From NCBI GenBank assembly GCA_964526325.1, contig CAZGKM010000005.1, positions 1 to 64,000 of the forward strand: a stretch of DNA of 64,000 nucleotides, in the 5' to 3' direction. Under the pieces are notes generated by a model. That model made no database searches. It saw nothing but the letters and a program-made list of their open reading frames with translations, and was not told the origin of the DNA. This DNA comes from JACPHD01 sp964526325 (GTDB lineage: Bacteria; Patescibacteriota; Patescibacteriia; Patescibacteriales; GWC2-42-12). The position numbers and the translations under genes are program-made. Each line of letters begins with the position of its first letter. Position 1 is the first letter of the stretch. Positions 33,377 through 42,073 of the stretch are shown here, in pieces.

Positions 33377-34381
33377 ATGAAATATCAAGACAAGGTCTAC
33401 GGAAATTGTATTATTACCGAACCGATAATTTTAGAATTGGTTAATTCTCCCGCGCTTAAAAGATTGCGTGATATAGATCAAGGCGGCTACGAACAGCTGA
33501 TTGCCCGAGCACGGAATAAAACCAATAAATTATCCGGTCATGACCGCCTGGCGCATTCGATCGGCGTTTATCTGCTATTAAAAAAATATAACGCGCGGCT
33601 CGAAGAGCAAATCGCCGGCTTAATCCATGATGTTTCCCATTCGGCTTTTTCCCATTCAATTGATTATATAGTTGACGGTGGCAGCGGGAAAGAACAAAAT
33701 CACCAGGATAATTCGCATAACAGCTTTATTAAAAAAACGCTCATACCAAAAATTTTAAAAAAATACGGTTTTAACTTAGAATATATTTTAAGCGAAAAAA
33801 ATTTTCCTTTAAAAGAAAGGGTCTTGCCTGATTTATGTGCTGATAGAATTGATTATATTTTAAGGGAAGGGATAATTTTCAAAAAAACTACCGCCGCCCA
33901 GGCTAGAAATATTCTTGATAATTTGATTGTCAATAACGACCGCTGGATATTTAAAAATTTTAAAACTGCGAAAAAATTTGCACAATTATTCTATAAAATG
34001 AACCGTGATTATTATGCTGACTTTTCCGCGGCGATTATGTTTAAAACTATAAGCGATTGCTTAAAATACGCTTTAGGTAAAAATTATATCGCCAACGGAG
34101 ATTTATACGCAACGGATAAACTTGTTATAGCAAAAATAAAAAAATATTTAAAAAAAGACAAATATTTAGACATGCTTTGGCGAAGAATGAACGGTAAAAT
34201 CAAGGTTAAACAAAACCGTAAAAAATATGATGCCAGAGTTTTCTGCAAATCAAGAATCGTTGACCCGCTATTTATGGATAAAGATAAAATTAAGCGGTTA
34301 TCAGAAGCCGAACCGAGTTGGGGTAAAATAGTAAAGCAAGAATTAAAGCCCAAAAAATATTTTTTAAAGTTCGAAAAATGA
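33377..34381 (+). CDS. HD-domain phosphohydrolase (dGTPase/SAMHD1-like)
   Basis: The 334-aa product has the HD metal site: LAHSIG, then AGLIHDVSHSAFSHSIDY with the HD pair, and the later CADRIDYILREG carrying the last Asp. This matches the COG1078 type of HD phosphohydrolases, some of which degrade dNTPs. ATG at 33377 is chosen; the TTG at 33329 lies inside tRNA-Ser and would encode the tRNA. The ATG lies one nucleotide after the expected tRNA 3' cleavage site, so the mRNA would be leaderless if processed there. It overlaps the next gene by ATGA. Confidence 0.88.
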   Translation: MKYQDKVYGNCIITEPIILELVNSPALKRLRDIDQGGYEQLIARARNKTNKLSGHDRLAHSIGVYLLLKKYNARLEEQIAGLIHDVSHSAFSHSIDYIVDGGSGKEQNHQDNSHNSFIKKTLIPKILKKYGFNLEYILSEKNFPLKERVLPDLCADRIDYILREGIIFKKTTAAQARNILDNLIVNNDRWIFKNFKTAKKFAQLFYKMNRDYYADFSAAIMFKTISDCLKYALGKNYIANGDLYATDKLVIAKIKKYLKKDKYLDMLWRRMNGKIKVKQNRKKYDARVFCKSRIVDPLFMDKDKIKRLSEAEPSWGKIVKQELKPKKYFLKFEK

Positions 34382-34713
34382 AATTTTTACTGTCAATAAA
34401 TTACCTTATTTGGCTGGTGCTATCGGCAATGTTTTTCGCGGTTGGCGAATTTTGGTCTAAAAAATTTGCCATCAACCCCAAACCTTCCTATGTAGTATTA
34501 ATTATAGTTATTTATTCATTTGGGGCGCTTGCCTGGCTGCCGGCAATCTTGCAGAAAAATTCACTGGCTATCGCCGGCGGAATTTGGTCGGTCTTAAGTT
34601 TATTGGCGACAGTTTTAATAGGAGTTTTAGTTTTCGGCGAAAAACTTAGCTTTATGGGCATGACAGGCATTATCGCAGCTTTCGTTGCCATAATATTGCT
34701 ATATATAGGATAA
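34378..34713 (+). CDS. Small multidrug-resistance/EamA-like four-helix membrane protein
   Basis: The 111-aa product has four membrane helices and an SMR/EamA-like end (LLATVLIGVLVFGEKLSFMG, then GIIAAFVAIILLYIG); Glu in FGEKLS is typical. Start ATG overlaps the HD gene stop (ATGA), so the two are translationally coupled. The stop codon lies 6 bases before tRNA-Ser(TGA). Substrate unknown. Confidence 0.78.
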   Translation: MKFLLSINYLIWLVLSAMFFAVGEFWSKKFAINPKPSYVVLIIVIYSFGALAWLPAILQKNSLAIAGGIWSVLSLLATVLIGVLVFGEKLSFMGMTGIIAAFVAIILLYIG

Positions 34714-34719
34714 ATTATT

Positions 34720-34806
34720 GGAGAGATGCCAGAGCGGTCGAATGGGACGGTCTTGAAAACCGTTAGGCCTTCGCGGGTCTCTAGGGTTCGAATCCCTATC
34801 TCTCCG
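34720..34806 (+). tRNA. tRNA-Ser(TGA)
   Basis: 87 bases with acceptor GGAGAGA/TCTCTCC, anticodon stem ACGGT/ACCGT, loop CTTGAAA (anticodon TGA, reads UCN), long variable arm and discriminator G. CCA is not encoded. It begins 6 bases after the stop of the SMR-like gene. Confidence 0.95.
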
Positions 34807-34940
34807 CATTATTTTTTCATAATTTTTCTTTTACTTTAATTGACGTTTAATAAAACAAAATCAAATGAAAGAAAAACCCTTTTTGTTTTGTATTAAGAGC
34901 GTAAAGGTCAAATTAATTAAATCATAAAAAAAGAAAAAAT

Positions 34941-35321
34941 ATGAAAAAAATTACATTAAGTTTAGGAGCATTAGCGCTAATTTTAGTCTCAGCCGGATTA
35001 TTCGCGGGAAAAATTTCAGCTTATCAAGGCGATCCGAATATCAAAGGTCCTAATTGTTCGGCCGAGCGCCACGAAGCAATGATTAAAGCTTTCGAGAATA
35101 ATGACTTTAACGCTTGGAAAAACCTTATGCAAGGGCGAGGCAGGGTGACGCAAGTTATCAATCAAGATAATTTCGCACAATTCGCGGAAGCTCACCGCCT
35201 AACACTCCAAGGCAAAATCGACGAAGCGCAAAAAATTCGCCAAGAGCTTGGCTTAGGACTACACAATGGTTCAGGTAAAACAGCCGGCGGAATGGGCATG
35301 GGCAGAGGTTTAAATCGTTAG
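34941..35321 (+). CDS. Small secreted protein upstream of the sigma factor
   Basis: The 126-aa product has a clear signal peptide (residues 1-27, ending GKISA-Y). A mature helical domain follows with core ERHEAMIKAFENNDFNAWKN and a Gly/Met-rich tail (GGMGMGRGLNR). I do not recognise a named family. It is followed by a strong hairpin and then an ECF sigma gene, so it may be a target or sensor of that sigma factor. Confidence 0.72.
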   Translation: MKKITLSLGALALILVSAGLFAGKISAYQGDPNIKGPNCSAERHEAMIKAFENNDFNAWKNLMQGRGRVTQVINQDNFAQFAEAHRLTLQGKIDEAQKIRQELGLGLHNGSGKTAGGMGMGRGLNR

Positions 35322-35335
35322 AATCTACGCGTCTC

Positions 35336-35377
35336 AAATAAGCCAAAATCCGAGCATAGTCGGATTTTGGCTTATTT
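35336..35377 (+). terminator. 18-bp stem terminator just before the sigma-factor gene
   Basis: A perfect stem (aaataagccaaaatccga and its complement) with a 6-base loop ends in TTTAAAAAT. The sigma-factor ATG follows 6 bases later, so it would stop transcripts of the secreted protein or sit in the sigma-factor leader. Confidence 0.8.
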
Positions 35378-35383
35378 AAAAAT

Positions 35384-35926
35384 ATGAACGATAAGCAAAA
35401 ACTCTCCGACGAAGAAATTGTTGAAAAAGTCCGATTGGTCAATCGGGAGTTTTATGCTGTAATCATGGAAAGATATCAGAATAAACTCTTGCGCTATGCA
35501 ACTAACTTAATCAAAGATGAGCATAAAGCGGCCGACGTGGTTCAAGAATCTTTTATAAAAGCCTTCGTTAATTTAAAAAGTTTTGATATTAAAAAAAATT
35601 TTTCCAGCTGGATATACCGCATTGTTCATAATGAAGCGATGAATATTGTAAAAAAATATCAAAAAGAAATAGAAATCCCGGATGGTATTGATTTTAAAAG
35701 TGAAGAAAATATTGAAAAAAATTTCGAGCAAAAAGAAATCGTTGTAAAAATAGAAAAATGCTTGAAAAAAATACCCTTATTATATTCTGAGCCACTGACT
35801 CTTTATTATATAGACGAAAAATCATACGAGGAAATAAGCGATATATTGCGCATGCCAATGGGCACGGTCGCTACACGAATCAGCCGGGCAAAAATATTAA
35901 TGAAAAATATATGTCAAAAAATTTAA
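35384..35926 (+). CDS. ECF RNA polymerase sigma factor
   Basis: The 180-aa product has sigma region 2 (LLRYATNLIKDEHKAADVVQESFIKAFVNLKSF, with the SSWIYRIVHN segment) and region 4 with a helix-turn-helix (YEEISDILRMPMGTVATRISRAK). There is no N-terminal region 1, as expected for ECF sigmas. The 3' end overlaps the next membrane-protein gene by 16 bases, a typical sigma/anti-sigma arrangement. Confidence 0.9.
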   Translation: MNDKQKLSDEEIVEKVRLVNREFYAVIMERYQNKLLRYATNLIKDEHKAADVVQESFIKAFVNLKSFDIKKNFSSWIYRIVHNEAMNIVKKYQKEIEIPDGIDFKSEENIEKNFEQKEIVVKIEKCLKKIPLLYSEPLTLYYIDEKSYEEISDILRMPMGTVATRISRAKILMKNICQKI

Positions 35927-36402
35927 AAAATATCAACCATGATGTCATGAGTCAAATTCGGCAGGGTAAATTAAAAATGCGACCGAAACTATATTTTGTT
36001 CTCGGATCAATATTTATGATATGCGGCCTAGCGGCCTCGGTTATAATTTCTGTGTTTTTTGTCAGTTTAACCAGATTTGCCCTGCGTACGCATGGTCCAA
36101 TGGGCCAATATCGCCTGGAACAATTACTTTCTAGTTTTCCTTGGTGGGCGCCAATACTTGCTGTTGTCGGCTTGGCAATCGGCCTATGGCTTCTTCGCCG
36201 ATATGATTTTTCTTACAAAAAAAATTATTGGGTTATAATTATTGGATTTATTACGACAATTATAATTTCCGGCTGGATTATTGATATGACCGAATTGGAC
36301 GAAATATGGTTACGCCGCGGTCCGATGCAAGGGCTTATGAAGCAATGCCTTCAAAAAAATATTGTACCTGGCCAAAATTGTGGCAGATATGAAAATAATT
36401 AG
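35911..36402 (+). CDS. Membrane protein coupled to the sigma factor (candidate anti-sigma)
   Basis: The 163-aa product has about 25 basic cytoplasmic residues (DVMSQIRQGKLKMRPK), then three membrane helices (about 26-50, 75-95, 105-125) and an acidic tail. The short cytoplasmic part could bind the sigma factor. No zinc anti-sigma motif (HxxxCxxC) is present. The function is inferred from the 16-base overlap with the sigma gene. Confidence 0.65.
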   Translation: MSKNLKNINHDVMSQIRQGKLKMRPKLYFVLGSIFMICGLAASVIISVFFVSLTRFALRTHGPMGQYRLEQLLSSFPWWAPILAVVGLAIGLWLLRRYDFSYKKNYWVIIIGFITTIIISGWIIDMTELDEIWLRRGPMQGLMKQCLQKNIVPGQNCGRYENN

Positions 36403-36459
36403 AATCTTAAAATTAACTTTAGAATGTTTTCCGGATAATTATTGACTTTTTGTCACAAC

Positions 36460-36486
36460 AAAAAACGATCTTCGGATCGTTTTTTT
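36460..36486 (+). terminator. UUCG-tetraloop terminator after the sigma operon
   Basis: Stem aaaaaacgatc/gatcgtttttt closed by TTCG and followed by a T-run, about 58 bases past the stop of the membrane protein gene. It is a classic intrinsic terminator. Confidence 0.93.
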
Positions 36487-36521
36487 GCATTTACGTCCAA
36501 GACGACCAATATTGCCTAATA

Positions 36522-36550
36522 TTGTTTTGAATAAGTAACAATGATATAAT
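36522..36550 (+). promoter_or_regulatory. Promoter of the DUF4349-like gene
   Basis: TTGTTT (36522-36527), 17-base spacer, TATAAT (36545-36550). The start codon follows 37 bases later. Confidence 0.65.
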
Positions 36551-36586
36551 ATAAACAAACCATTAATTAAAATAACCAAAAAAAAT

Positions 36587-37648
36587 ATGGACTTTTTAAA
36601 AAACTTCGATTTTAAAACAACATCAATACTGAAAATAGCCGGATTGGCTGTCGCGGCAATAATCGTTATTGCCATGGCCTTTCGCCTAATCGGCGCATCA
36701 TTTAATGCGGTATTTCAAAAACAAGGCATTAAAAATATCTCATCATCGGCTATGCCGGGATATGATATGGCTAATTTTTCCGGAGAAATGGCGGCTTTTG
36801 ACAGTAAAATTTCACCCGGTTCTTCGGCCGGTTTATCGGTCAGAAACGTAACTTCAGCTCCAAGTTCCATGCCTATTTATCAAGATAACGGAAGCACCGG
36901 AGATCAAGCCGAGGCTTTTGAGGTTACCGAATATTACGCAACTATTGAAACCCGCCAACTCGATAAAACCTGCGCGGTCATTACCGATCTTAAGCCGCGG
37001 CCAGATGTAATTTTTGAAAATGCCAACGAATACGACCGAGGTTGTAATTATTATTTCAAAGTTAAACGGGATAAAGCCGATGAAATTTTAGCTATAATCA
37101 AAGACCTAAATCCCAAAGAACTTTCCGATAACACCTACACTATTAAAAATTTAATTGATGACTTTACCGGCCAGATAGAAATACTGCAAAATAAATTGTC
37201 TTCGATTGATGATACTATGAAAAAAGCCGTTAGCGCTTATGACGAAATTACCGTGCTGGCAACAAAAGTGCAAAACGTTGAAAGCCTGGCTAAAATCATT
37301 GACAGTAAAATAAATATAATTGAGCGGCTCACCCAGGAACGGATTAACATAAATTCCCAGCTTGAAAGCATAGGACGGTCAAAAGCCGAACAGCTTGACC
37401 GGCTTGAATATACCTATTTTCGCTTAAATATAATTGAAGACAAATTTATTGATGTAAAAAATCTGAAAGATTCATGGAAATTAGCCATAAAAACCTTCGT
37501 GCACGACATCAACCAAATAGCCCAGGATATCAGCATTAATTTACTAGGTCTTCTTTTCTTGGCGCTTCAATATATTATTTATCTTTTGGTCCTGCTGGTT
37601 ATTGCTAAATACAGCTGGCAATTAATTAAATATATTTGGCGCAAATAA
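36587..37648 (+). CDS. DUF4349-like membrane protein with coiled coil
   Basis: The 353-aa product has an N-terminal membrane helix (about 15-37), a small extracytoplasmic domain with TIETRQLDKTCAVITDL and two cysteines, a long coiled coil (about 185-280, such as AKIIDSKINIIERLTQERIN) and a C-terminal membrane helix (about 315-345). This arrangement matches DUF4349 proteins. Its role is not established. Confidence 0.75.
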   Translation: MDFLKNFDFKTTSILKIAGLAVAAIIVIAMAFRLIGASFNAVFQKQGIKNISSSAMPGYDMANFSGEMAAFDSKISPGSSAGLSVRNVTSAPSSMPIYQDNGSTGDQAEAFEVTEYYATIETRQLDKTCAVITDLKPRPDVIFENANEYDRGCNYYFKVKRDKADEILAIIKDLNPKELSDNTYTIKNLIDDFTGQIEILQNKLSSIDDTMKKAVSAYDEITVLATKVQNVESLAKIIDSKINIIERLTQERININSQLESIGRSKAEQLDRLEYTYFRLNIIEDKFIDVKNLKDSWKLAIKTFVHDINQIAQDISINLLGLLFLALQYIIYLLVLLVIAKYSWQLIKYIWRK

Positions 37649-37663
37649 AAAAATCATCAAAAT

Positions 37664-37698
37664 AAAAACCGCCCCGTCTATACGCCGGCGGTTTTTTT
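37664..37698 (+). terminator. Bidirectional terminator between convergent genes
   Basis: Stem aaaaaccgcc/ggcggttttt with T-tracts on both strands serves the plus-strand DUF4349-like gene and the minus-strand comF gene. Confidence 0.88.
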
Positions 37699-37700
37699 AT

Positions 37701-38510
37701 TTACCCCTTAGCCACTACCAGCCCCCAAACCTCGCCCGCGCCCGAAGCTTTTAACACTTTGGCACATTCATTAAGCGTAGAACCGGTAGTGACTACATCA
37801 TCTATGAGAATAATATTTTTTTTATTTATTTTACTCCCCTGCCACTCAAAACAATTTTTTATATTTTCCAGCCGATGAATTTCATCAAGCTTGGCTTGAG
37901 GTTTTTTATGCTTAATTCTAACCAAGCTATTATTATCCAACGCCAAACCGTATTTTCCCGCCACTCTTTGCGCCAATAACTCGGCTTGATTAAATCCGCG
38001 CCAACGCAGGCGCTTTTTCGACAAAGGTACGGGCACGACTAAATTATCATTAAAATTTAAAATTGCTTGCGGCAAATTTTCCGCGCGCTTAAAACTTCGC
38101 CAATCAACTCCGGAGGCTAAGCCGGATTTTAACACTTTGCCTTTTTCCAATAACCTATCGACAAACGAAATCATCAACTTGCTTAAATCATCGGCAATCC
38201 CGTCAATAAAATGATATTTCAAGCTTCTTATAGCCCGACCGATTATTAATTCATCATAAAACGCAGCTATCAAAACGCCGTTTAAATCGTAAATAATTTG
38301 GCAAGACGGACAAAACTGCCCAAAATCATTTTCTTTTTTGCAGTGCAGACAATACTGCTTGGGCTTAAATTTAACTTCTTTAAAACAATCTCCGCAAAAC
38401 CAATAGCCTTCCCGACCGCAGCCCAAACACTCAATCGGAAAAATCAGGTCTAAAAAAAATAACCAGATTGCGCTGGTTTTTTGTTTTATCGAATTTATAT
38501 TAATTTTCAT
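37701..38510 (-). CDS. comF: ComF family phosphoribosyltransferase-like protein
   Basis: The 269-aa product has the double zinc ribbon (CLGCGREGYWFCGDC, then CLHCKKENDFGQFCPSC) and the C-terminal phosphoribosyltransferase motif IILIDDVVTTGSTLNE. ComF proteins assist DNA uptake and transformation; with the pilus cluster nearby this hints at natural competence. ComEA and ComEC are not in the window. Confidence 0.92.
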   Translation of the reverse strand: MKININSIKQKTSAIWLFFLDLIFPIECLGCGREGYWFCGDCFKEVKFKPKQYCLHCKKENDFGQFCPSCQIIYDLNGVLIAAFYDELIIGRAIRSLKYHFIDGIADDLSKLMISFVDRLLEKGKVLKSGLASGVDWRSFKRAENLPQAILNFNDNLVVPVPLSKKRLRWRGFNQAELLAQRVAGKYGLALDNNSLVRIKHKKPQAKLDEIHRLENIKNCFEWQGSKINKKNIILIDDVVTTGSTLNECAKVLKASGAGEVWGLVVAKG

Positions 38511-38585
38511 ACTATAAATCTACCTTGCAAAATATGGTAACCAGGGAGATATGCATAATAAAACCTTTTCTTTGCCGTGATGGCT

Positions 38586-39197
38586 TTATTTATTCTGCCA
38601 ATCAACCCCGTTAACGCGCCAAACACCTTGTTCACGGACATATTTTATTATTATATCTTGGTAGAAAGTCGTGCTATTGCCGCCTATGCCGGCCGATTCT
38701 CTTCTTTGGGTTTTAACTAAAATTTCGGCTTGCCCGACGTCAGAATCAAATTGCCTAACTTCGTTTGAAATTGCTTTAGTAACAATACCGTAATAAATCG
38801 TGGTCTGAGTTTTTCGGCTGCGCGCATCATTAATATAATTTTCCGCCCAAATCTTCATTGTATTGGTCATAAAAATCTGCAAATCGCGGATATTCCCATA
38901 ATCGGACTGATTAGAAAAACTGCCGAACCTTTCGGCGAAAGCCGAAGCCATTCTGGCCAAATCGTCTGAGCGCACCTCGGATTTTTTCAAAGGAGAAATC
39001 GACTGAACCGTTGTTGCCGGTTTATCCGTTTGTTCAACTGCCGGCTTTATCGTGTTCGCCGGCTCCTCGACTACCGGCTGGGAAGCAGCTTGCTCGGCAG
39101 GACCGGAAAATTTATAAAAAAAGATAATATAAATAATACCGGCTATTATTGCCAAAGCGATAATAATTATAATTACACCCCAGATTCTTCTATTCAT
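38586..39197 (-). CDS. Anchored secretion-locus protein, VirB8-like candidate
   Basis: The 203-aa product has one membrane helix (residues 5-28), a Pro/Thr linker and a C-terminal domain with ARMASAFAERFGSFS and QDIIIKYVREQGVWRVNGVDW. The last part looks like the closing strands of an NTF2-like fold, as found in VirB8. The order next to virB4 supports a channel scaffold role, but this is inference. Confidence 0.6.
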   Translation of the reverse strand: MNRRIWGVIIIIIALAIIAGIIYIIFFYKFSGPAEQAASQPVVEEPANTIKPAVEQTDKPATTVQSISPLKKSEVRSDDLARMASAFAERFGSFSNQSDYGNIRDLQIFMTNTMKIWAENYINDARSRKTQTTIYYGIVTKAISNEVRQFDSDVGQAEILVKTQRRESAGIGGNSTTFYQDIIIKYVREQGVWRVNGVDWQNK

Positions 39198-39201
39198 TTA
39201 T

Positions 39202-39345
39202 CCTGTTAAATAAGATTTGAATCTCTTTTTAGAGAAACAATTTATTTATAATTAATTCTTAAATTTTTACCCTGCTTATTCAAGCGTATCTACTTCTAAG
39301 CTAAAATCTTAATTTTTTAAATTTTTTAAAAAATTATTTAACAGG
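39202..39345. repeat. CCTGTTAAATAA inverted repeat around the virB4 downstream gap
   Basis: Perfect 12-bp arms cctgttaaataa (39202-39213) and ttatttaacagg (39334-39345) flank about 120 AT-rich bases. It is a variant of the CCCCGTTAAAT family. The region holds no gene. Confidence 0.75.
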
Positions 39346-39356
39346 GTGAATATTTT

Positions 39357-41282
39357 TTATAACTCTTCCTCGTCATTTTCCTCATTATTTTCATTCACCC
39401 CGCTTAGCATATTGGAAGCAAATTCTTTCTTTTCTTGCTCAATCTCGAGCAGTTGCCGCGGGTCGGAAGTGATTAATTGATCTTCGGTGTATGAAGCGAC
39501 AATTTTAATGGCAACATGCTTATTACCGGCAAAAAATATGCCTTCGCCCACGCCGCACTCAAGCAGTAGATACTTTTCCCCTTGGGTTAAAACAAAAGTT
39601 TTTTGCACCAGTTCAATGGCGGCCGGAGACTGCTTCAACAATAACTGCAAAGCCGAATTATTAACAATCGCTTGGCCGTAAGGCGAAGTTAAAAAATCAT
39701 TAACATCTTGGGTAATTGTCGTTACGCCTAGATAATATTTACGGCAACGCTTGACCAAGGCATAAATAAATTTAGCGCTGTCTTCGTGCTGCATCAACCA
39801 CCAGGCTTCGTCAATCACCAAAATTCGTTTTTTCAATTCGGAGCGCACCACATTCCAAATATAATTAACCACGGTATAAATAGCGATTGGCCTAAGTTCA
39901 TCTTCTAAATCGCGAACGGAAAAACAAACTAAATTATTATCCATTTTTACATTAGTCGGACTGTTGAATAAGCCGGAAAAAGTACCTTGGGTATATTTCT
40001 TCAGCCTTAAAGCCAAGCCGGCGCCGCCCTCCATGCCCTCTAAAATATCTTCTAAATCCTGCATAATCGGCGGTTCGATTTTATCCAAATCAGAATCCGG
40101 AGTAATGTCTTTTTTGGCATAAGTTTCAAGCAATGCCCGATCAACAATAGAATCTTCTTCATGAGTTAAATCTCCTAACATTAGCCTAACTAACCCTTTA
40201 ACGGTTATTACGCTGCTTCTTATTATATCTTCGGCTTTTGACTCGCCGGCGATTGAACGCGGCAAATCAAATGGATTAATTTTATTTTCGCTGGCTAAAG
40301 ATATATTAATATAAGTTCCGCCGACCGCTTCGGCTAAATGTTTATATTCGTTTTCCGGATCAATAATAATCACTTCCGTGCCCATCATTAAACTGCGCAA
40401 AACTTCAAGCTTAATAGCGTAGCTTTTACCAGCTCCTGAAGTAGCGAAAACTACGCTATTGGCATTTTGCAAGCTAAAGCGGTCAAATAAAATCAAACTA
40501 TTGTTATGGCGATTAATGCCGTAGAGAATACCGCTATCCGAAGTCAATTCGCTTGAAATAAAAGGAAACGAGGAGGCTACCGGTGAAGAATTCATGTTAA
40601 AAGCAATATATAATTCATCGTTGGCTAAAGGCAACGTGGAATTAAAGCCTTGTTCGGCTTGATAAAAAACTCTCTTGGAATAAACCAGGCGCGATCCGAA
40701 AATATTTTCCACTTCTTCGGATAATCTATCGAGTTCTTTCTTGTTGTCTACGTAAATCGTCAAATACAAAGCAAATTGGAAAAATTTTTCTATGCCTTGA
40801 GTTAAGGCGTCTCTTAACGATTCAATGTCCCGCAATGCTGTTTCGCGCAGAGGGTCTCTGGCCGCTCCTTTTTCCGAATCTGATATAATTTGGGCTTCTA
40901 AATTACCGACCTTTTTCTTCAATTGTTTTAAAATTATCGCGCTCTCAACCGGATAAAAAAACATGGAAATATCAAAGGTGGAATTTAAATTGATAATCGG
41001 CGCAAACCAGCCAACGCTGATATAGCGCGGATAATTGATTACAAAAATAGTTCTGACGAATTTCGACCCCAACTTTAAAAAGTCCGGGCTTACTTCAATT
41101 GAAGCCGGAGCAATTAAATCCTTGATCGAAATCGCGCCACGGCGATAAGATTTTTCTTCCTCAATCAATTCACGGGTCAACGAAGGCGTTTCTTCGACTT
41201 GTTTGACTTTTTGCCCTTCAGCCAAAGCTTTATTTCTGGATTCAATCTCTTCTTGTTTTTTTATTTCATCTGGATTAAACAT
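39357..41282 (-). CDS. virB4: VirB4-family secretion ATPase
   Basis: The 641-aa product has the VirB4/TraC N-domain (IFVINYPRYISVGWFAPII), Walker A ATSGAGKSYA, Walker B RILVIDEAWWLM and the later TTITQDVNDFL motif. It powers substrate or pilus transfer in type IV secretion. All motifs are intact. It follows the TraC-like and PrgI genes on the same strand. Confidence 0.93.
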   Translation of the reverse strand: MFNPDEIKKQEEIESRNKALAEGQKVKQVEETPSLTRELIEEEKSYRRGAISIKDLIAPASIEVSPDFLKLGSKFVRTIFVINYPRYISVGWFAPIINLNSTFDISMFFYPVESAIILKQLKKKVGNLEAQIISDSEKGAARDPLRETALRDIESLRDALTQGIEKFFQFALYLTIYVDNKKELDRLSEEVENIFGSRLVYSKRVFYQAEQGFNSTLPLANDELYIAFNMNSSPVASSFPFISSELTSDSGILYGINRHNNSLILFDRFSLQNANSVVFATSGAGKSYAIKLEVLRSLMMGTEVIIIDPENEYKHLAEAVGGTYINISLASENKINPFDLPRSIAGESKAEDIIRSSVITVKGLVRLMLGDLTHEEDSIVDRALLETYAKKDITPDSDLDKIEPPIMQDLEDILEGMEGGAGLALRLKKYTQGTFSGLFNSPTNVKMDNNLVCFSVRDLEDELRPIAIYTVVNYIWNVVRSELKKRILVIDEAWWLMQHEDSAKFIYALVKRCRKYYLGVTTITQDVNDFLTSPYGQAIVNNSALQLLLKQSPAAIELVQKTFVLTQGEKYLLLECGVGEGIFFAGNKHVAIKIVASYTEDQLITSDPRQLLEIEQEKKEFASNMLSGVNENNEENDEEEL

Positions 41283-41358
41283 AATAATTGTATTTTGTAT
41301 ATGATATTAAGTATTTAGTATTAATTATTATATAATACATTATGCCTCATACTAAATA

Positions 41359-42036
41359 CTAATCCGCCAATCTTAAATCTTTTATATCAATCAACTTCTG
41401 GTTAACCGCGGTTTCCGGATTATAGGTATTATAAAATAATTCAATTAAGCTTTGAGTATCCAGCGGCACGGCGTTAACTCCCATTGATGCCAATCCGCCG
41501 ATGACATTTTCCACGCGCCTGGTCAATTCAGTCCTTCTTCTTAAAAATTTATCTTCTTTCATTTTAATAAGAGAAGCCGGCCTTAAAGACTCAAGTAATT
41601 TAGAAAAAAATCCTTTTTGCTTATCGGATAAGGGGTTATAAGGAACCACTATATAAAATCTTTTGTTCATTATTTTACCCAATGAAATTAACTCGCTAAT
41701 ATATTGCAGATACTCGGTTGTTTGCATTTTTAAAAGCTCATTGGTTTGTTCTTTTTCTTTTTGCTTTAAAAAAGCCAGATAATTATCAATATTAAGCTCG
41801 CGCGACTGGATAACGATTTGTAAGGGAAAATCAATATTATTCAAAAAACCCACATAAGCGGAAATTATCGCGTTTTGCTCGTCTTCACTTTTTAACGCAA
41901 AGTTAATACTGGCAACCAAAAGAACCGCGCGTAAAGTGCCATCGCGCATAATCACGGTATCTTCGCGAAATTCAGCTATATCCAAATACTGCTGGGTTGA
42001 ATTTGTTATTTTGTTTCTATTTAATTTATTGGCCAT
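41359..42036 (-). CDS. TraC/VirB4 N-terminal-domain-like protein
   Basis: The 225-aa product contains a stand-alone VirB4-N-like domain (EFREDTVIMRDGTLRAVLLV, then FPLQIVIQSRELNIDNYLAF). There is no ATP-binding motif. It probably pairs with the ATPase downstream, giving a two-gene form of the VirB4 system. Confidence 0.75.
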   Translation of the reverse strand: MANKLNRNKITNSTQQYLDIAEFREDTVIMRDGTLRAVLLVASINFALKSEDEQNAIISAYVGFLNNIDFPLQIVIQSRELNIDNYLAFLKQKEKEQTNELLKMQTTEYLQYISELISLGKIMNKRFYIVVPYNPLSDKQKGFFSKLLESLRPASLIKMKEDKFLRRRTELTRRVENVIGGLASMGVNAVPLDTQSLIELFYNTYNPETAVNQKLIDIKDLRLAD

Positions 42037-42073
42037 TTTTACAATTTTATAATTTCTAATTTAAAATTAATAA

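Noticed and set aside
26540..34381. UGA recoding to glycine as in Gracilibacteria/Absconditabacteria
   Set aside because: radA and the HD gene end in TGA at the expected length, and no conserved glycine position needs UGA.
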